In this document: piece after piece, positions 12,850-23,089 of the stretch
How positions within the stretch are numbered: position 1 is the first letter of the stretch
Layout: each line of letters starts with the position of its first letter
NCBI RefSeq assembly: GCF_030272615.1
Contig: NC_081414.1
Coordinates: 824,491,396-824,555,395 of the forward strand
Direction of reading: 5' to 3'
From: Cryptomeria japonica
Taxonomy: Eukaryota; Streptophyta; Pinopsida; Cupressales; Cupressaceae
Length of the DNA stretch: 64,000 nucleotides
The notes under the pieces: model-generated
Databases searched by the model: none
What the model saw: only the letters and a program-made list of their open reading frames with translations
Told to the model about the DNA's origin: nothing
Program-made: the position numbers and the translations under genes

Positions 12850-14902
12850 TCATTGTTTGTTATTTCTCCTGAGCTAATAGCATGAATAGTGTAGTCATAT
12901 GAGACTTTTGTGTAGTTAGCTGTATTGTCTTGGTTACCTGATGTGGTAGCTTTTCCTTTGTCATGCTTAACAAAAGGATCCTTAAAAATTGTATGGTTTG
13001 TGTTTGCTGAGGTTTTATCGGAATCAATTGTGATGTCCCCTTGGTCTATCATATCTTGGACCAAGTTTTTCAGTTTGTAGCAACTTGTTGTTTTATGACC
13101 TTTAGTCCGATGATAATCATAGAAGTCATTATCATTCCACCAAGTGGGTCTGAAAGGACCTGGTTCATACACTCTTACTTCAGGCAAAGTGATCATATTT
13201 GTCTGTATTAACTTTTTGAGTGCTGACTCAATAGGTTCTCCTAGAGGTGTGTAATTTCTTCTTGGAGCATTCACCCTAGGATATCTTGTGTTCATGTTTT
13301 GTGTTGCATTGACATTTGTGGAGGTCATGTTGTTCCCTATATGAGGATTAGATGACTGACTTGTTCCCAAAGATAAAATGGGTTGAGTTTTGTTTATTGT
13401 TCTAGCGTCCACAATACCATCATTGGTCACATTTTTGTTTTTCGACCAAAACTTAGATTTATCATTGTTATTGGTGTTGCCATACTTAATAAGTCCTTGT
13501 TCTATTAGTCCCTTCTCACATTTGAGAGCTTTTTCCGTGATTTGTTTGAATGTGGTTAAACATTGCATTTGTATTGGATATTTAATCTTGGGAATCAAGT
13601 TTTCTGTGAACATGTCTACTTGCTCTGTTTCTAGGATAATTGTCTTGCACCTTCTATAAAGAGCCCTCCATCGTTGTATGAAGGATGCAAATGTTTCATT
13701 CTCATATTGTTTAGCGGCACACAAGTCCATCAAAGTAACTGGAGTGTCAATGTTGTGTGAGAAATTTGCAATAAATTGTTCAGCTAACTCTCCCCATGAT
13801 GTGATGGTTGGTGGTAAATGTGAAAACCACTCTAGAGTTGGACCTCCCAGACTTTTAGGAAATAGTCTCATTAGATACGTATCTTCTGAGGCGACTTCTA
13901 TACATGCCATAAAAAATTCTCTAATATGATCTCTAGGATCACCCTTCCCTTGATATCTATCAAATTTAGGCGTTTCAAAATGTTGTGGGAATGATGACAT
14001 GTATAATGTGTGATCAAATGGATAAGGATGCAAGTCTTGCATTGTGTAGCTCTTTTTATTGTTACCGGTCTGCATGGTTGTCATTTGTTGTTGCAAATTC
14101 TGTATTTGTTGTGTCAAAATATCATTTTGTGTCAAGGTAGACCTTGCATTTGTGTATGTCCCACAAAAGGATTAGCGGTTGCATAACTAGGAGGTTGTTG
14201 GAAGGTACCAAAATTGTAGCTTTGTGTGTTGTGCGTTCCACTAGGTACTGTAAAATAGGTGATATGCGAGCCCATGTTTGGTTGAATTGTACTTGTTTTA
14301 TTGGGAATACCTTGATTTGCATTTTGTTGACTATATGTGGATCCCATAGAATAAGAAACTGGAGGTTGATTCACATTTGTTGCTTGTATTTGAATAGGTG
14401 CTGAGACACTTGATACGATTGGTATGCTCTGTGTTGGTAGACTAGTATTGATCGCTAAAGATGACACACTTGTTTGTAAGTTTGCATTTGTGTTAACATT
14501 TGTTTGGATAGGTACGTTTTGAGGAAAACTGGAGGTCATTGCTTGTATTTGTGTCATGGGTGAAGTTTGACTGTTATCTTGACCTAAAGTTTTTCCTGGT
14601 GGTAAAATCTTTGTAACGTCAAAACCTTCAAGTAGTTTTGCCCCATTTTGTATTAACAAGGAGAGATACTTGTCCCTATCACTATGTATAAGTGTGTCTA
14701 GGATCATGAGGACATGTGGGTCTTGTTGAGAAGACTCTATTTCCTCCTTTGTCAAATGTTGTTGTAATTCGTGTAGGGTAGACATTGCTTGAGTACCTGA
14801 GTGTTGACCTGTTGACATATCCATATTCCAAGTAGGGTTTTCAGACTGTGTGTTGTTTGGATCCATTATTCCTTTCGCTGCTTGTGACCTTGCGATGGGC
14901 AT
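12850..14902 (-). pseudogene. Element A gag
   Basis: The N-terminal part (from 14902, MPIARSQAAKGIMDPNN) is rich in Q, N, T and S. The capsid-like core follows (FDRYQGKGDPRDHIREFFMA, LMRLFPKSLGGPTLEWF, FASFIQRWRALYRRC), typical of plant Ty3/gypsy gag. Near 13.1 kb is a zinc-knuckle-like HxxxxHxxxxC segment (YHRTKGHKTTSCYKLK). It is homologous to gag of element C, which has the same core words. Broken like the rest of A. Confidence 0.8.
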
Positions 14903-15379
14903 CTAGACTACTATATGAGATGGTTCTATGTAAGATGATGACTTAACACTAGACTGTAGATGTAAATATGAGGTATGCAAGACTATACTAGACTTTCTAT
15001 TGAGGATTTTGACGTAAGAGCTGTTGAGCTTTTCTAGATTTCTCTAATGCAAGTCTTTCCATTTGTTGACGAAGTTGTTCGGCCTCAATCTCTCTATCAA
15101 TTATACGGGAAATCCTAGACTCAATGTTTATTTCATGTATGACTCCTATATATTGAGGTGCGCTTCTTCTTAAGTCTCAAGCCAAGTTCACTAGACCATC
15201 AATGATTTCTCGTTGACCACCATTTGGAACAAGATTAGGTTGCTTAAAGGGGAGCAAACCATCACCTGGGAGACCCATGAAGGCACATGCTATAAACCTA
15301 TAACTGTTAATGGACTTAGACGTATATGAGGTCTAGATGAAGACGTATATGATAATGTAGGACTATGCAACTAATGATA

Positions 15380-15547
15380 ATGCAAAAGACTTAGGACTAT
15401 AATGAGGACGTAAGTGGGAATATGCAAAAGACGTAGGATGATAATGAGGATGTAAGTAGGACTATGCAAAAGACTTAGGATGATAATGAGGATGTAAGTA
15501 GGACTATGTAAAGGACTTAGGATGATAATGAGGATGTAAGTAGGACT
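15380..15547. repeat. 42-bp tandem repeat, four copies
   Basis: Unit of 42 bases beginning ATGCAAAAGACTTAGGA and ending GTAAGTAGGACT, repeated four times with few changes. Because 42 is a multiple of three it makes an artificial 14-residue peptide repeat on the minus strand. Confidence 0.85.
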
Positions 15548-16535
15548 ATGCAAAGGACTTCCTAGGGTCACAAGTGTGTAAGGACTTTTGAGTTTTGGTT
15601 TCAAAATGGACTTTATTTTCTGCAACTTCGTGTGTGGGACAATGTTTTGTAGTTTTCCAAATCTGAGAACAATTGGTGGGAGATATGTATAGCTAACTGA
15701 CTCAATTTTCATACAATCTCAGAAAATTCGGAGATACGTGGGATAGGGCCTAAAATAGCCCAAAGGACTGAGTCAATACTGGTATAGCACAACGATACAT
15801 AAAAAAGCACGGAAAACAATCTTAGGCTGGAAAGTGGACACCATTCAATGAGGCCCCCGTAGCAAAATACCGAAACAAGATGGACAGATAAAGAGTCTGG
15901 CAGCACTGGCTCCACTCCACGGCACATACTTCTTGGGCATGCCAGTCTCTCTTACCCCGAAGATCCGTAGATCTTATCACCGAGGGATTTCTGTCTCATA
16001 ATGTAAGGTACATGAGGGGTATCTATGGGGTACGATCTACACTCCCGGAATCACTAAATGTAGGATTTTTGGCAACTAAATTGGTTCTTAGTATTAGGTT
16101 TCGAGGCGTCCCGATCCAATGACGAATTCTCAGAGCAAGCCACTTAAGACTTTAATTGAGCTTATTAGTGCAGGGAAGGCCGCCACATACATCGAATTCA
16201 CTCAACAATCTAGCCACCTGACTAGTATATTTATAGAGCGGCTTGAAAAACCCGCTCGAGAGTACGCTGGGAGAGATGCTATCCCCAACGCATCCCAATT
16301 CGAAGTACCTCTGTGGGGTGATGAAATCCCCAGTCAAAGATACCCCTCACTACGTAGAATAAAATAAAAAATGGATGTCGTTGTCACCTCCTTTCTTTCT
16401 CCCAAGACCCCGAAGGCGAGTGGAAAGTCAGTTAGTACAACAGTAGGTCCACCCCAAACACAATAAAAGTTCTTTTACCTTAAGAAAAGGAAAATGATTT
16501 AATCTAATGCAGCCTGATTCACGTTTGTTTTATAG

Positions 16536-16790
16536 CCCAAATTGAGGTGTTAGATACACATGTGCATGTCCATTTTAAACACCAAATTGAAATATGAAGG
16601 CATACATGTCAATTTTAACTATTTGTTGATTTTAAGCACCAAAAACCAAGTGTGAGATACATGCATGTCAATTTTAACCCATGTTTATTTTAAGCACCAA
16701 GAATGAAGTGTGAGGTTACCCACGCATGTCAATTTTAACTGTTGTTGATTTTAAGCACCAAAATGAAGTGTAAAGTGTACATACAAAAAT
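16536..16790. repeat. ~58-bp tandem repeat, about four diverged copies
   Basis: Each copy carries GCATGTCAATTTTAAC and GATTTTAAGCACCAAAAT and a GAAGTGTGAG-like middle. Copies are diverged and vary in length by a few bases. Confidence 0.7.
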
Positions 16791-16879
16791 ACTAATCTAA
16801 TCCTCTCTGCAAATCCGCCACAGGCTATAAACAAAAGATTAGTAGTAAAACCAAACTAACAGAAAACAGAAACTCAAAA

Positions 16880-17010
16880 CTTGACAGAGGCGAATGCATG
16901 ATGCTTTTAGACCGTATGCGTGAACCTAACAGAGCGGATGCATAAATCTGATAGACCGAATGCGTAAATCTGACAGAGCGAATGCATAGCACCAACAGGA
17001 CGATTGCGTG
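16880..17010. repeat. ~20-bp array A1 (CAGAGCGAATGCGT type)
   Basis: Degenerate units such as AACAGAGCGGATGCATAAAT and GACAGAGCGAATGCATAGC follow at about 20-base spacing. Similar in layout, though not in core sequence, to the CACAGACGCG arrays in the leader of element C. Confidence 0.65.
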
Positions 17011-17419
17011 ACAGACAGGCAGACAACAAAAAGTTAAATTTTAACAAAAAAGAAAATTAATCCTGATTGGAAACCTGCACAACCAATTGTGAAGCCCTAG
17101 CCAAATCTCTCATCATCCACTCAATATTGATTAGATCATATTTAACTTGATAAGAAAGAACTCAGCTATTATATCTGTCAAAAGCCAGTTGTTCTTCCGA
17201 ATCCTGTATCAATTTTTCTGCCTGGAGTATTTTTTGATAGCATTTGGCTTCTCTCCTTTGTTGTTTCTTCCTTCTTGCACCTGAAATCCTAAACTGAACT
17301 TTTCTTGCCATAAACTGTTATAGTCAAATCATAAAATAAAAGCAATTTGATCCCAAATTAACCCAATTTGAGGCAGAATTAAACAGAACAAATAACAAAT
17401 GGAAAAAATTTAAACAACA

Positions 17420-17545
17420 ATTCTCCCTACGAATGCGTGTTCTAGAAAGGTCGATTGTGTGATGGGGATAGGGCAATTCCGTGACCCTGTCAGAATGAAT
17501 GCGTGACCCCGAAGGGTCGAATGTGTGGTTTTGTCTATGCGATTG
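17420..17545. repeat. ~20-bp array A2 next to the primer site
   Basis: Degenerate units (CGAATGCGTG, GGTCGATTGTGTGATG, AATGAATGCGTGACCC, GGTCGAATGTGTGG, GCGATTGCATGACGG) at about 20-30-base spacing, just inside the primer site. Element C has an array in the same relative place. Confidence 0.6.
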
Positions 17546-17655
17546 CATGACGGAAAATTATTTTCTCAAAATTCGTGCAACTTACAAAAAAAATAAAAAA
17601 TCCGCACAATCTGCAAAAATCACACGAAAAAAATAGAAAAGGTTAAATTGCTATT

Positions 17656-17675
17656 GATTCATGTCGGGTTCACCA
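17656..17675 (-). other. Primer binding site of element A (tRNA-Trp type)
   Basis: On the minus strand the sequence TGGTGAACCCGACATGAATC begins three bases inside the LTR end. It is the complement of the 3' end of plant cytosolic tRNA-Trp as I remember it (GATTCACGTCGGGTTCACCA) with one mismatch. Confidence 0.75.
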
Positions 17676-17678
17676 AAA

Positions 17679-18940
17679 TGTCGTCGTAAAATTCATCTGA
17701 ATCAAAACAATCAATTAGAAATCAATGGGAAATCATGGATCCCTATCTAATCAAAGAATTCTTAACAAACTAACAATGAAATAACACAATATCAAGAAAT
17801 AGGAGTTATAAATTAAATCAATCAAAACTCCCTATCCCAAGATTGCATATGGCTTCCATTGCTCTTCTCCTCTTTGTGGTATGATGGCTCTCAGATATTA
17901 CGCTGGTAACCTGCAAGTGACACAAAGATTCAAAGTTCATGATTATTGAGAATGGAGATTGGATGCTCAATTTATAGAAAATTGGAGAAGATTGATTGAA
18001 AGGTGGAACAAAATGATCAAGAGGTGGAACTCAGGTGAGTTTACATGCTGATTGATAGTTGAACTGTTGATTGTAGGAGTGAAACTGAATAGATTGAATA
18101 GATCAATTGAGTCAACTAATTGATGAAAGAGTTAACTGAAGGAAGAAAAAGAATTATTGGAGGAAATAAAGAGGATGACACAGAGAGCTTAATTTAGAAA
18201 AAGCTAACTGAAAGATGAAAATAGAGATTGGAGAGATAAATGATTTAATTAATTAATTTAATGAATTAATTAATTTAGCACGTGCTTGCATTTAGATTTA
18301 GATTTTCAATTTAATCTTTGCATGATATTTATTCAAATAATTGAATTTATTAATTCAATTTAGCATTTGAATATATTTAAAACTTGACTTTGATTTTCAA
18401 TTTGGTTTTTGAAATCATGCACATGTAATTGAATTTGGAAGAAAATTAGATGAATATGAAATTAAATGAAATTAGAATTTGGGGGATTTGGAAATGGAAG
18501 AATTAATTAGTTAATTAAATAATTTAAAGAAACTATTTAATTATTTAGAATTGGACTTTAATTAAATAATAAAGATTATTTAAATTAAATGAATTAAATC
18601 ACAATTAATTAAATAATAAATATTTAATTAATATTTAGAAGAAGATTTGAATGATTAGATGAATAGAGATAGAAATTGAATAATTAGTAATTTATTTAAA
18701 TAATAAAGATTATTTAAATTGGGGAATTAATCACAATTAATTAAATAATAAATATTTAATTAACATATAAGAAATGATTAAATGATGATAGAATAAGAAA
18801 TAGAATAATTAGTAAGATGGTGAGGAAATATGAAATTAGAAGAATATGATTAATTAACTTAATTAAAGAATTAAAGAATTATTTAACTAATTAGAGGAAT
18901 AATTAGTACATGATCAATGAGACATTTTTAGGTGTCTACA
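17679..18940 (-). mobile_element. 5' LTR of element A
   Basis: 1,262 bp with TG at 17679 and CA at 18940 (plus-strand reading). On the element strand it begins TGTAGACACCTAAAAATG, very like the start of the LTRs of B and C (TGTAGACACCCAAAATTG). It holds AT-rich palindromic repeats (18240-18900), a minus-strand TATAAA at 17971-17976 as candidate promoter, and is followed by the primer site. The second LTR is not in the window, so age cannot be estimated. Confidence 0.8.
17971..17976 (-). promoter_or_regulatory. TATA box in LTR A
   Basis: Minus-strand TATAAA in the context TTTTCTATAAATTGAGC, about 290 bases before the LTR end, a normal place for the U3/R boundary. Confidence 0.4.
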
Positions 18941-19658
18941 AGAACATCAATAGTTTAGTTTTGATATAGCTAAGTTAGACCATTGTCAGCATAAGAGAGA
19001 CTCCAAGCGAACAAACAACGAGGCTTCGCTAAAAAGCAAGTGTAAGAGCTTGACCTAACCCTAAGAGTACTGCCTAAGTTCTAAAACATATGATGCTATT
19101 AAATTTGCAAGGTTATAGGATTAATCTCGATTGTGACTATAGGAATTACACAATTGATTTCTTTCATGGGTATGTACCGTTCCAAGCCATTTGACAAGTG
19201 ATGATCATCATATACTACCACTTCCATGCATACAACAAACTTTAATTTCTTTAGGTGACAGGCGTTGTGTAACAACATGGGAACTCTCGCATACCCGTCA
19301 CTATCATTCTCCAGGATATCATCTGTGTTACTCTCCCTCTTTCTCTTCCTACCAGTTGTTTCCTTCTGAAAAACATATTGCAGGTACTCTGACTCATCAT
19401 GTTGCTTTGTTGACACTATTTTCCACATCTGCTCTACTCATTAAAAACACATTTGAGAAGAATATTGCTGTAGGTTTCCTTGTTTGTCACGGTAATGCAC
19501 CCATGGTTCAATTTCAAACCCTATTCCTCCTATTCAATATACAGACACAAATCCATTAGTCAATTTTGTTAGGAGAGCATACATGATAAAAATCAAAGAG
19601 GAAGTTGCAAAGAAGAAATAAATTCACTTACTTCTATAGAAGTGCAAACACATTTGCA
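18941..19658. other. No supportable gene
   Basis: Flank of element A. A minus-strand frame at 19099-19428 (basic patch GRKRKRES, no known motif) overlaps a plus-strand frame at 19191-19559. I recognise neither and see no exon signals or homologous words that would decide. Confidence 0.5.
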
Positions 19659-19835
19659 GTGGGGTATGGAGGGAGGGAGGGAGAGAAGAAGAGAAAAAGG
19701 GATGGGGTATGGAGGAAGGGAGAAGGGGAGAGAGAGAGAGAGGGATGGGGTATGGAGGAAGGGAGAAGGGGAGAGAGGGAGGGATGGGGTATGGAGGAAG
19801 GGAGAAGGGGAGAGAGGGAGGGAGAGAGGGATGGG

Positions 19836-19837
<2 letters not shown>
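19659..19837. repeat. GA-rich minisatellite
   Basis: Unit of roughly 35-40 bases containing GGGATGGGGTATGGAGGAAG followed by GGAGAAGGGGAGAGAGGGAG, about four to five copies of varying length. Confidence 0.85.
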
Positions 19838-19891
<54 letters not shown>

Positions 19892-19916
19892 CACTTATAT
19901 ATATATATATATATAT
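19838..19916. repeat. (GA)n and (TA)n microsatellites
   Basis: A run of about 25 GA dinucleotides is followed after a few bases by about 10 TA dinucleotides. All overlapping open frames (Arg/Glu or Ser/Leu repeats) are artefacts of this array. Confidence 0.95.
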
Positions 19917-20032
19917 ACACACCATAGCGCGTACGCGCTGTTTATAGTAAAAAAACATGTACGCGCTTCTTACACCATAAGTACCTTGTATGCACTTTTT
20001 ATACCATAAGTACCTCGTACGCGCTTTTGATT
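19917..20032. repeat. GTACGCGC-containing tandem repeat
   Basis: Three to four diverged units of about 30-35 bases carrying (G/C)GTACGCGCT and ACCATAAGTACC. The first copy contains the palindrome AGCGCGTACGCGCT. Confidence 0.65.
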
Positions 20033-20130
20033 GTTTAGGCTTGGAAATAGGCTTGGATGACAAAGCTACGGTTTGGAAGTTTGATTTCCCTCCATTTCTC
20101 TCATTTTTGACGTGTTTTATTTTATCAACT

Positions 20131-20378
20131 TGGTTTATTGACTTTGTCATCATTAGGTTTATATTCCATCAAGTGGGTATTTCTAAAATTGCCACTATAT
20201 TTTTACCCATCTTTTGAGCTTTCTAGCTATATATATTTTTTTTCAATTTGAACTATTGGTTTATCGACTTTGTCATCATTAGGTTTATACTTCATCAAGT
20301 GGGTATTTCTAAAATTGCCACCATATTTTTACCCATCTTCTGAGCTTTCTAGCTATATATTTTTTTTTCAATTTGAAC
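20131..20378. repeat. Tandem duplication, ~126-bp unit, two copies
   Basis: Copy one (20131-20253) and copy two (from 20257 to 20378) share nearly all bases, for example GACTTTGTCATCATTAGG, CATCAAGTGGGTATTTC and GAGCTTTCTAGCTATATAT. Only a few substitutions separate them. Confidence 0.9.
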
Positions 20379-22587
20379 AACAATAAGATATTATTATTGA
20401 ATTTCTTTTACCAGTGTCTCCATAATTCTCACAGACATAGGTGCACCATTTTTTTAATAACTTTTGATATACTTATCCAAATTTTTAAAATATTACATAT
20501 TATTGTAGTGCACTTGATTATTTACAATTTAAAAATAAATAAATTATATGTTCGATTTGTTTAGTGCAACTTATCCTTCGCGCACAAATAGGTACCTAAT
20601 TTTAAGGATGTGCTTGATTGGAAAAATAATTTTTAAAAAAATACTCAACAAAAAATTACAAAAAAATACATATCTTTTAGTGCTCACTCTTTACTATCTT
20701 TCTACCAAAGGATTTGTTAAAATATTAAATCTAACTATGACTTTTTTGATGCGCACGTCAAACACTATGTTATGTTTTTAAGAAAAAATCAGGGTTTGTT
20801 TTTCGTGCGTGAAGGATTTGACCCCCTTAATCTTATCCAATTTTGAAAAAGTTTAGTAGTTTGGAAACTAGATTCAGAGTATTATAATATTTGTTCTTTG
20901 ATTATCTTCATATCTTGAGTGGATGACTTTCAAATTTTTCCTCCAAGTTCAGGTTCACTTGATTTCAGAAAAAAGTGTCCACTTATACCCCCCTTTTTGA
21001 CCGCCATCTTTGTGCACTTACCCTTATACGATATTGTTTTGTGAGGTTAGATTTGGGCAACAGATAGATAAGTAACTATTCTCGCCATAATTTTTCCTTT
21101 TTGGGTTTCCACGTACATCTAGTGTTCTCTTGTGTGAATGTGTTCATCTCTTGCATAGTTTCTTTTGGTGTTATTATTGATGTGACAATTTTATTGATGA
21201 TGCAATATATTTTAAAGCTAAAATTGGTTTATATTGATTCACCCTCCTCTCAATATATTTGTTTGTCTAATAATATCATATGCTTGTCATTGTTGGTTGT
21301 GACACTTGTGTATTAGTGGTCTCACTTTTCTTGTAGATTCATGTGTTCAAATTTTCTTAGGTGTCTATATATGTTGGCACGTTTGTGGGCCTACAAGATC
21401 TAAATAGAACATTCTCATTGGTGTAGGGAAGTATATGATGGTGTGCAATTGTCCTAAATATTTTCAATCATTTCTACTTGGTGGTTTAGACTAATATGTG
21501 ATATCATTGTAGATGTTCATATGCATTTCAAATAATAATGAGGATGTTAAATAGTTGTGACATGACAAATTTGGATCTAAGATGTTGGTGACTAATGATA
21601 TTGGTTGTTTCTTAATGGTGCAGTGATGTTCTTAGAGTTTTGAGCTTATTTCTTGAGTGTTGAGCTTATTGGGGCATCTTTAAGCAGGTATTAGACAACA
21701 CTTTTAAATGTGTACTTTTTGACTCTTGCGCGCATAACGAATCCCACAATGTGCATCATTACTACCCAGAAACCAAAACAATAGCTATAAATAGTTAAGT
21801 CACATGTAGAAACAACAAAAAAAATCATCAAAATCCAATATACCCTTTAAAATTTGTAGGTACGCAAAATTAGTTATAACGACCACGAATATGCTTCCCT
21901 TATAAGTTTTGCTCTTCTTAGATTAATTTCCTAGACAAGGAGGCTACCAATCCAATCTCTTATAACCATGCGATGGAACGATAAATATTTATTCATGTGT
22001 TGCAACTTAATTGATTCTAAGTGCTCTCAAATAAGCTATATATTTATTAATTAATTAAAAATTGTAATCATATTATATTCATTGATTTTAGTTAATTACG
22101 CCGAAGGCGTCTCCTACTATGGAATGCACCGAGCTGATTTTGTCTATCAACGATCTACGTTTCCCAAGAGGTGTGCAAGACGATTGAAGGCATCAGAGCC
22201 CTCCATTATCATCGGCGGATTTCGATTGTCGGGACACTGTAGCTACAGACCTATTAACACGTAAAAGCTGCAGTTTCGTCGTGGATAAGACCATATACTG
22301 CAGCGGCCCCAAAAAATATCATCAGCAGATTTGAAAATTTTCGGACAGTGCAGATTCAAATCAGTTTTCGTCCGTTAGATGTTAGATATTTTCGTTGATT
22401 GTACTATTTTGTTTCTTACAATTCTTTTAATGCAAACTAATGAAGTTCCTTCGCACGCGTCTCTTACGTTTTGCATCGACGGTTGTGCTTTTTAAACTAG
22501 CAGATACAATCAACTTTTATTGGCTGATTCACTCACGTTGTTCAATACCTTTGTCTGTCTTTTTTATTTGAAAGTTGTTCAGAAGCA
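20379..22587. other. No supportable gene
   Basis: AT-rich intergenic DNA. Short frames here have no recognisable domains. The GC-richer part at 22090-22440 contains two similar stretches (CATCGGCGGATTTCGATTGTC and CATCAGCAGATTTGAAAATTTTC) and lies just upstream of the H2B pseudogene, so it may be an old promoter or 5' region. Confidence 0.5.
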
Positions 22588-23089
22588 AGGGCACCCAAGG
22601 CAGAGAAGAAGCCCGTCGAAAAGAAGACTGCCGAAGAGAGGAAAACAGTGCGGGAGAAGACTCCCACAACAGTAGTTGAGAACAAGCCTAAGGAGAAGGC
22701 TCCTCCCAAGACCTGTAAGAAGATTGCCAAGGTTGTTGGTGACAAGAAGAAGACAAAGAAGAGAAGGAGAGCTACAAAATATATGTATTTAAGGCCTTAA
22801 GGCAGGTCCACCCTGAGATTGGCATCTCCAGAAGGCCATGTCCATCATGAACTCCTTCATGAACGACATTTTTGAGAAATTGGTTGCAGAGTCATCAAAG
22901 CTCGCGAAATACATAAAGAGGGAGACTATCTCTTCGAGGGAGGAGCAGACAGCCGTGAAATCGGCCCTTCCAGAGGAGCTTGCCAAGCACGCTATGTTAG
23001 AGGGTACAAAGGTCATCACAAAAATCCTATACCTCAAAACTATTCTGCAATTGAAAACGGCTCGCCCTATAAAATTTAGTGTCATTTAA
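22588..23089 (+). pseudogene. Histone H2B pseudogene
   Basis: The lysine-rich plant H2B N-terminal tail is clear (RAPKAEKKPVEKKTAEE), followed by the histone fold: [19 protein letters not shown], then [40 protein letters not shown] and [20 protein letters not shown]. The expected start codon reads AGG (22588-22590). One frameshift falls near 22766. A second lies at about 22826, where AGCAAG-type sequence lacks one base (AGAAGG). The usual KFTSS ending is replaced by an unrelated tail, so the stop has been lost. It cannot make a working H2B. Plant H2B genes lack introns, so the missing intron does not prove retroposition; no poly(A) tail or target repeat is obvious. Confidence 0.9.

Larger units (their letters stand above)
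14903..17655. other. Element A leader (between gag and primer site)
   Basis: No supportable gene. The leader is a mosaic of four tandem arrays: a 42-bp unit (15380-15547), a ~58-bp unit (16536-16790) and two ~20-bp GC-containing arrays (16880-17010 and 17420-17545). The plus-strand open frame at 16119-16367 has no recognisable features and I do not call it. Confidence 0.6.
3834..18940 (-). mobile_element. Element A: decayed Tat-lineage Ty3/gypsy retrotransposon
   Basis: Read on the minus strand, the order is 5' LTR (17679-18940), primer site, a 2.7-kb leader, gag, protease, RT, RNase H, a second archaeal-type RNase H, integrase, a spacer, and a remnant plus-strand PMD gene. The second RNase H between RT/RNase H and integrase places it in the Tat branch of the OTA clade. 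No 3' LTR is found; the low-coordinate end is replaced by a chromovirus fragment near 3.8 kb, so the element is truncated there. Coding parts carry roughly ten breaks, so it is old and inactive. Confidence 0.85.

Noticed and set aside
19605-20153. Overlapping open frames with Arg/Glu, Ser/Leu and Tyr/Ile runs
   Set aside because: They are translations of the GA, TA and minisatellite arrays, with all frames equally open.
22789-23085. Minus-strand frame over the H2B pseudogene
   Set aside because: Shadow of the histone sequence; no motif of its own.
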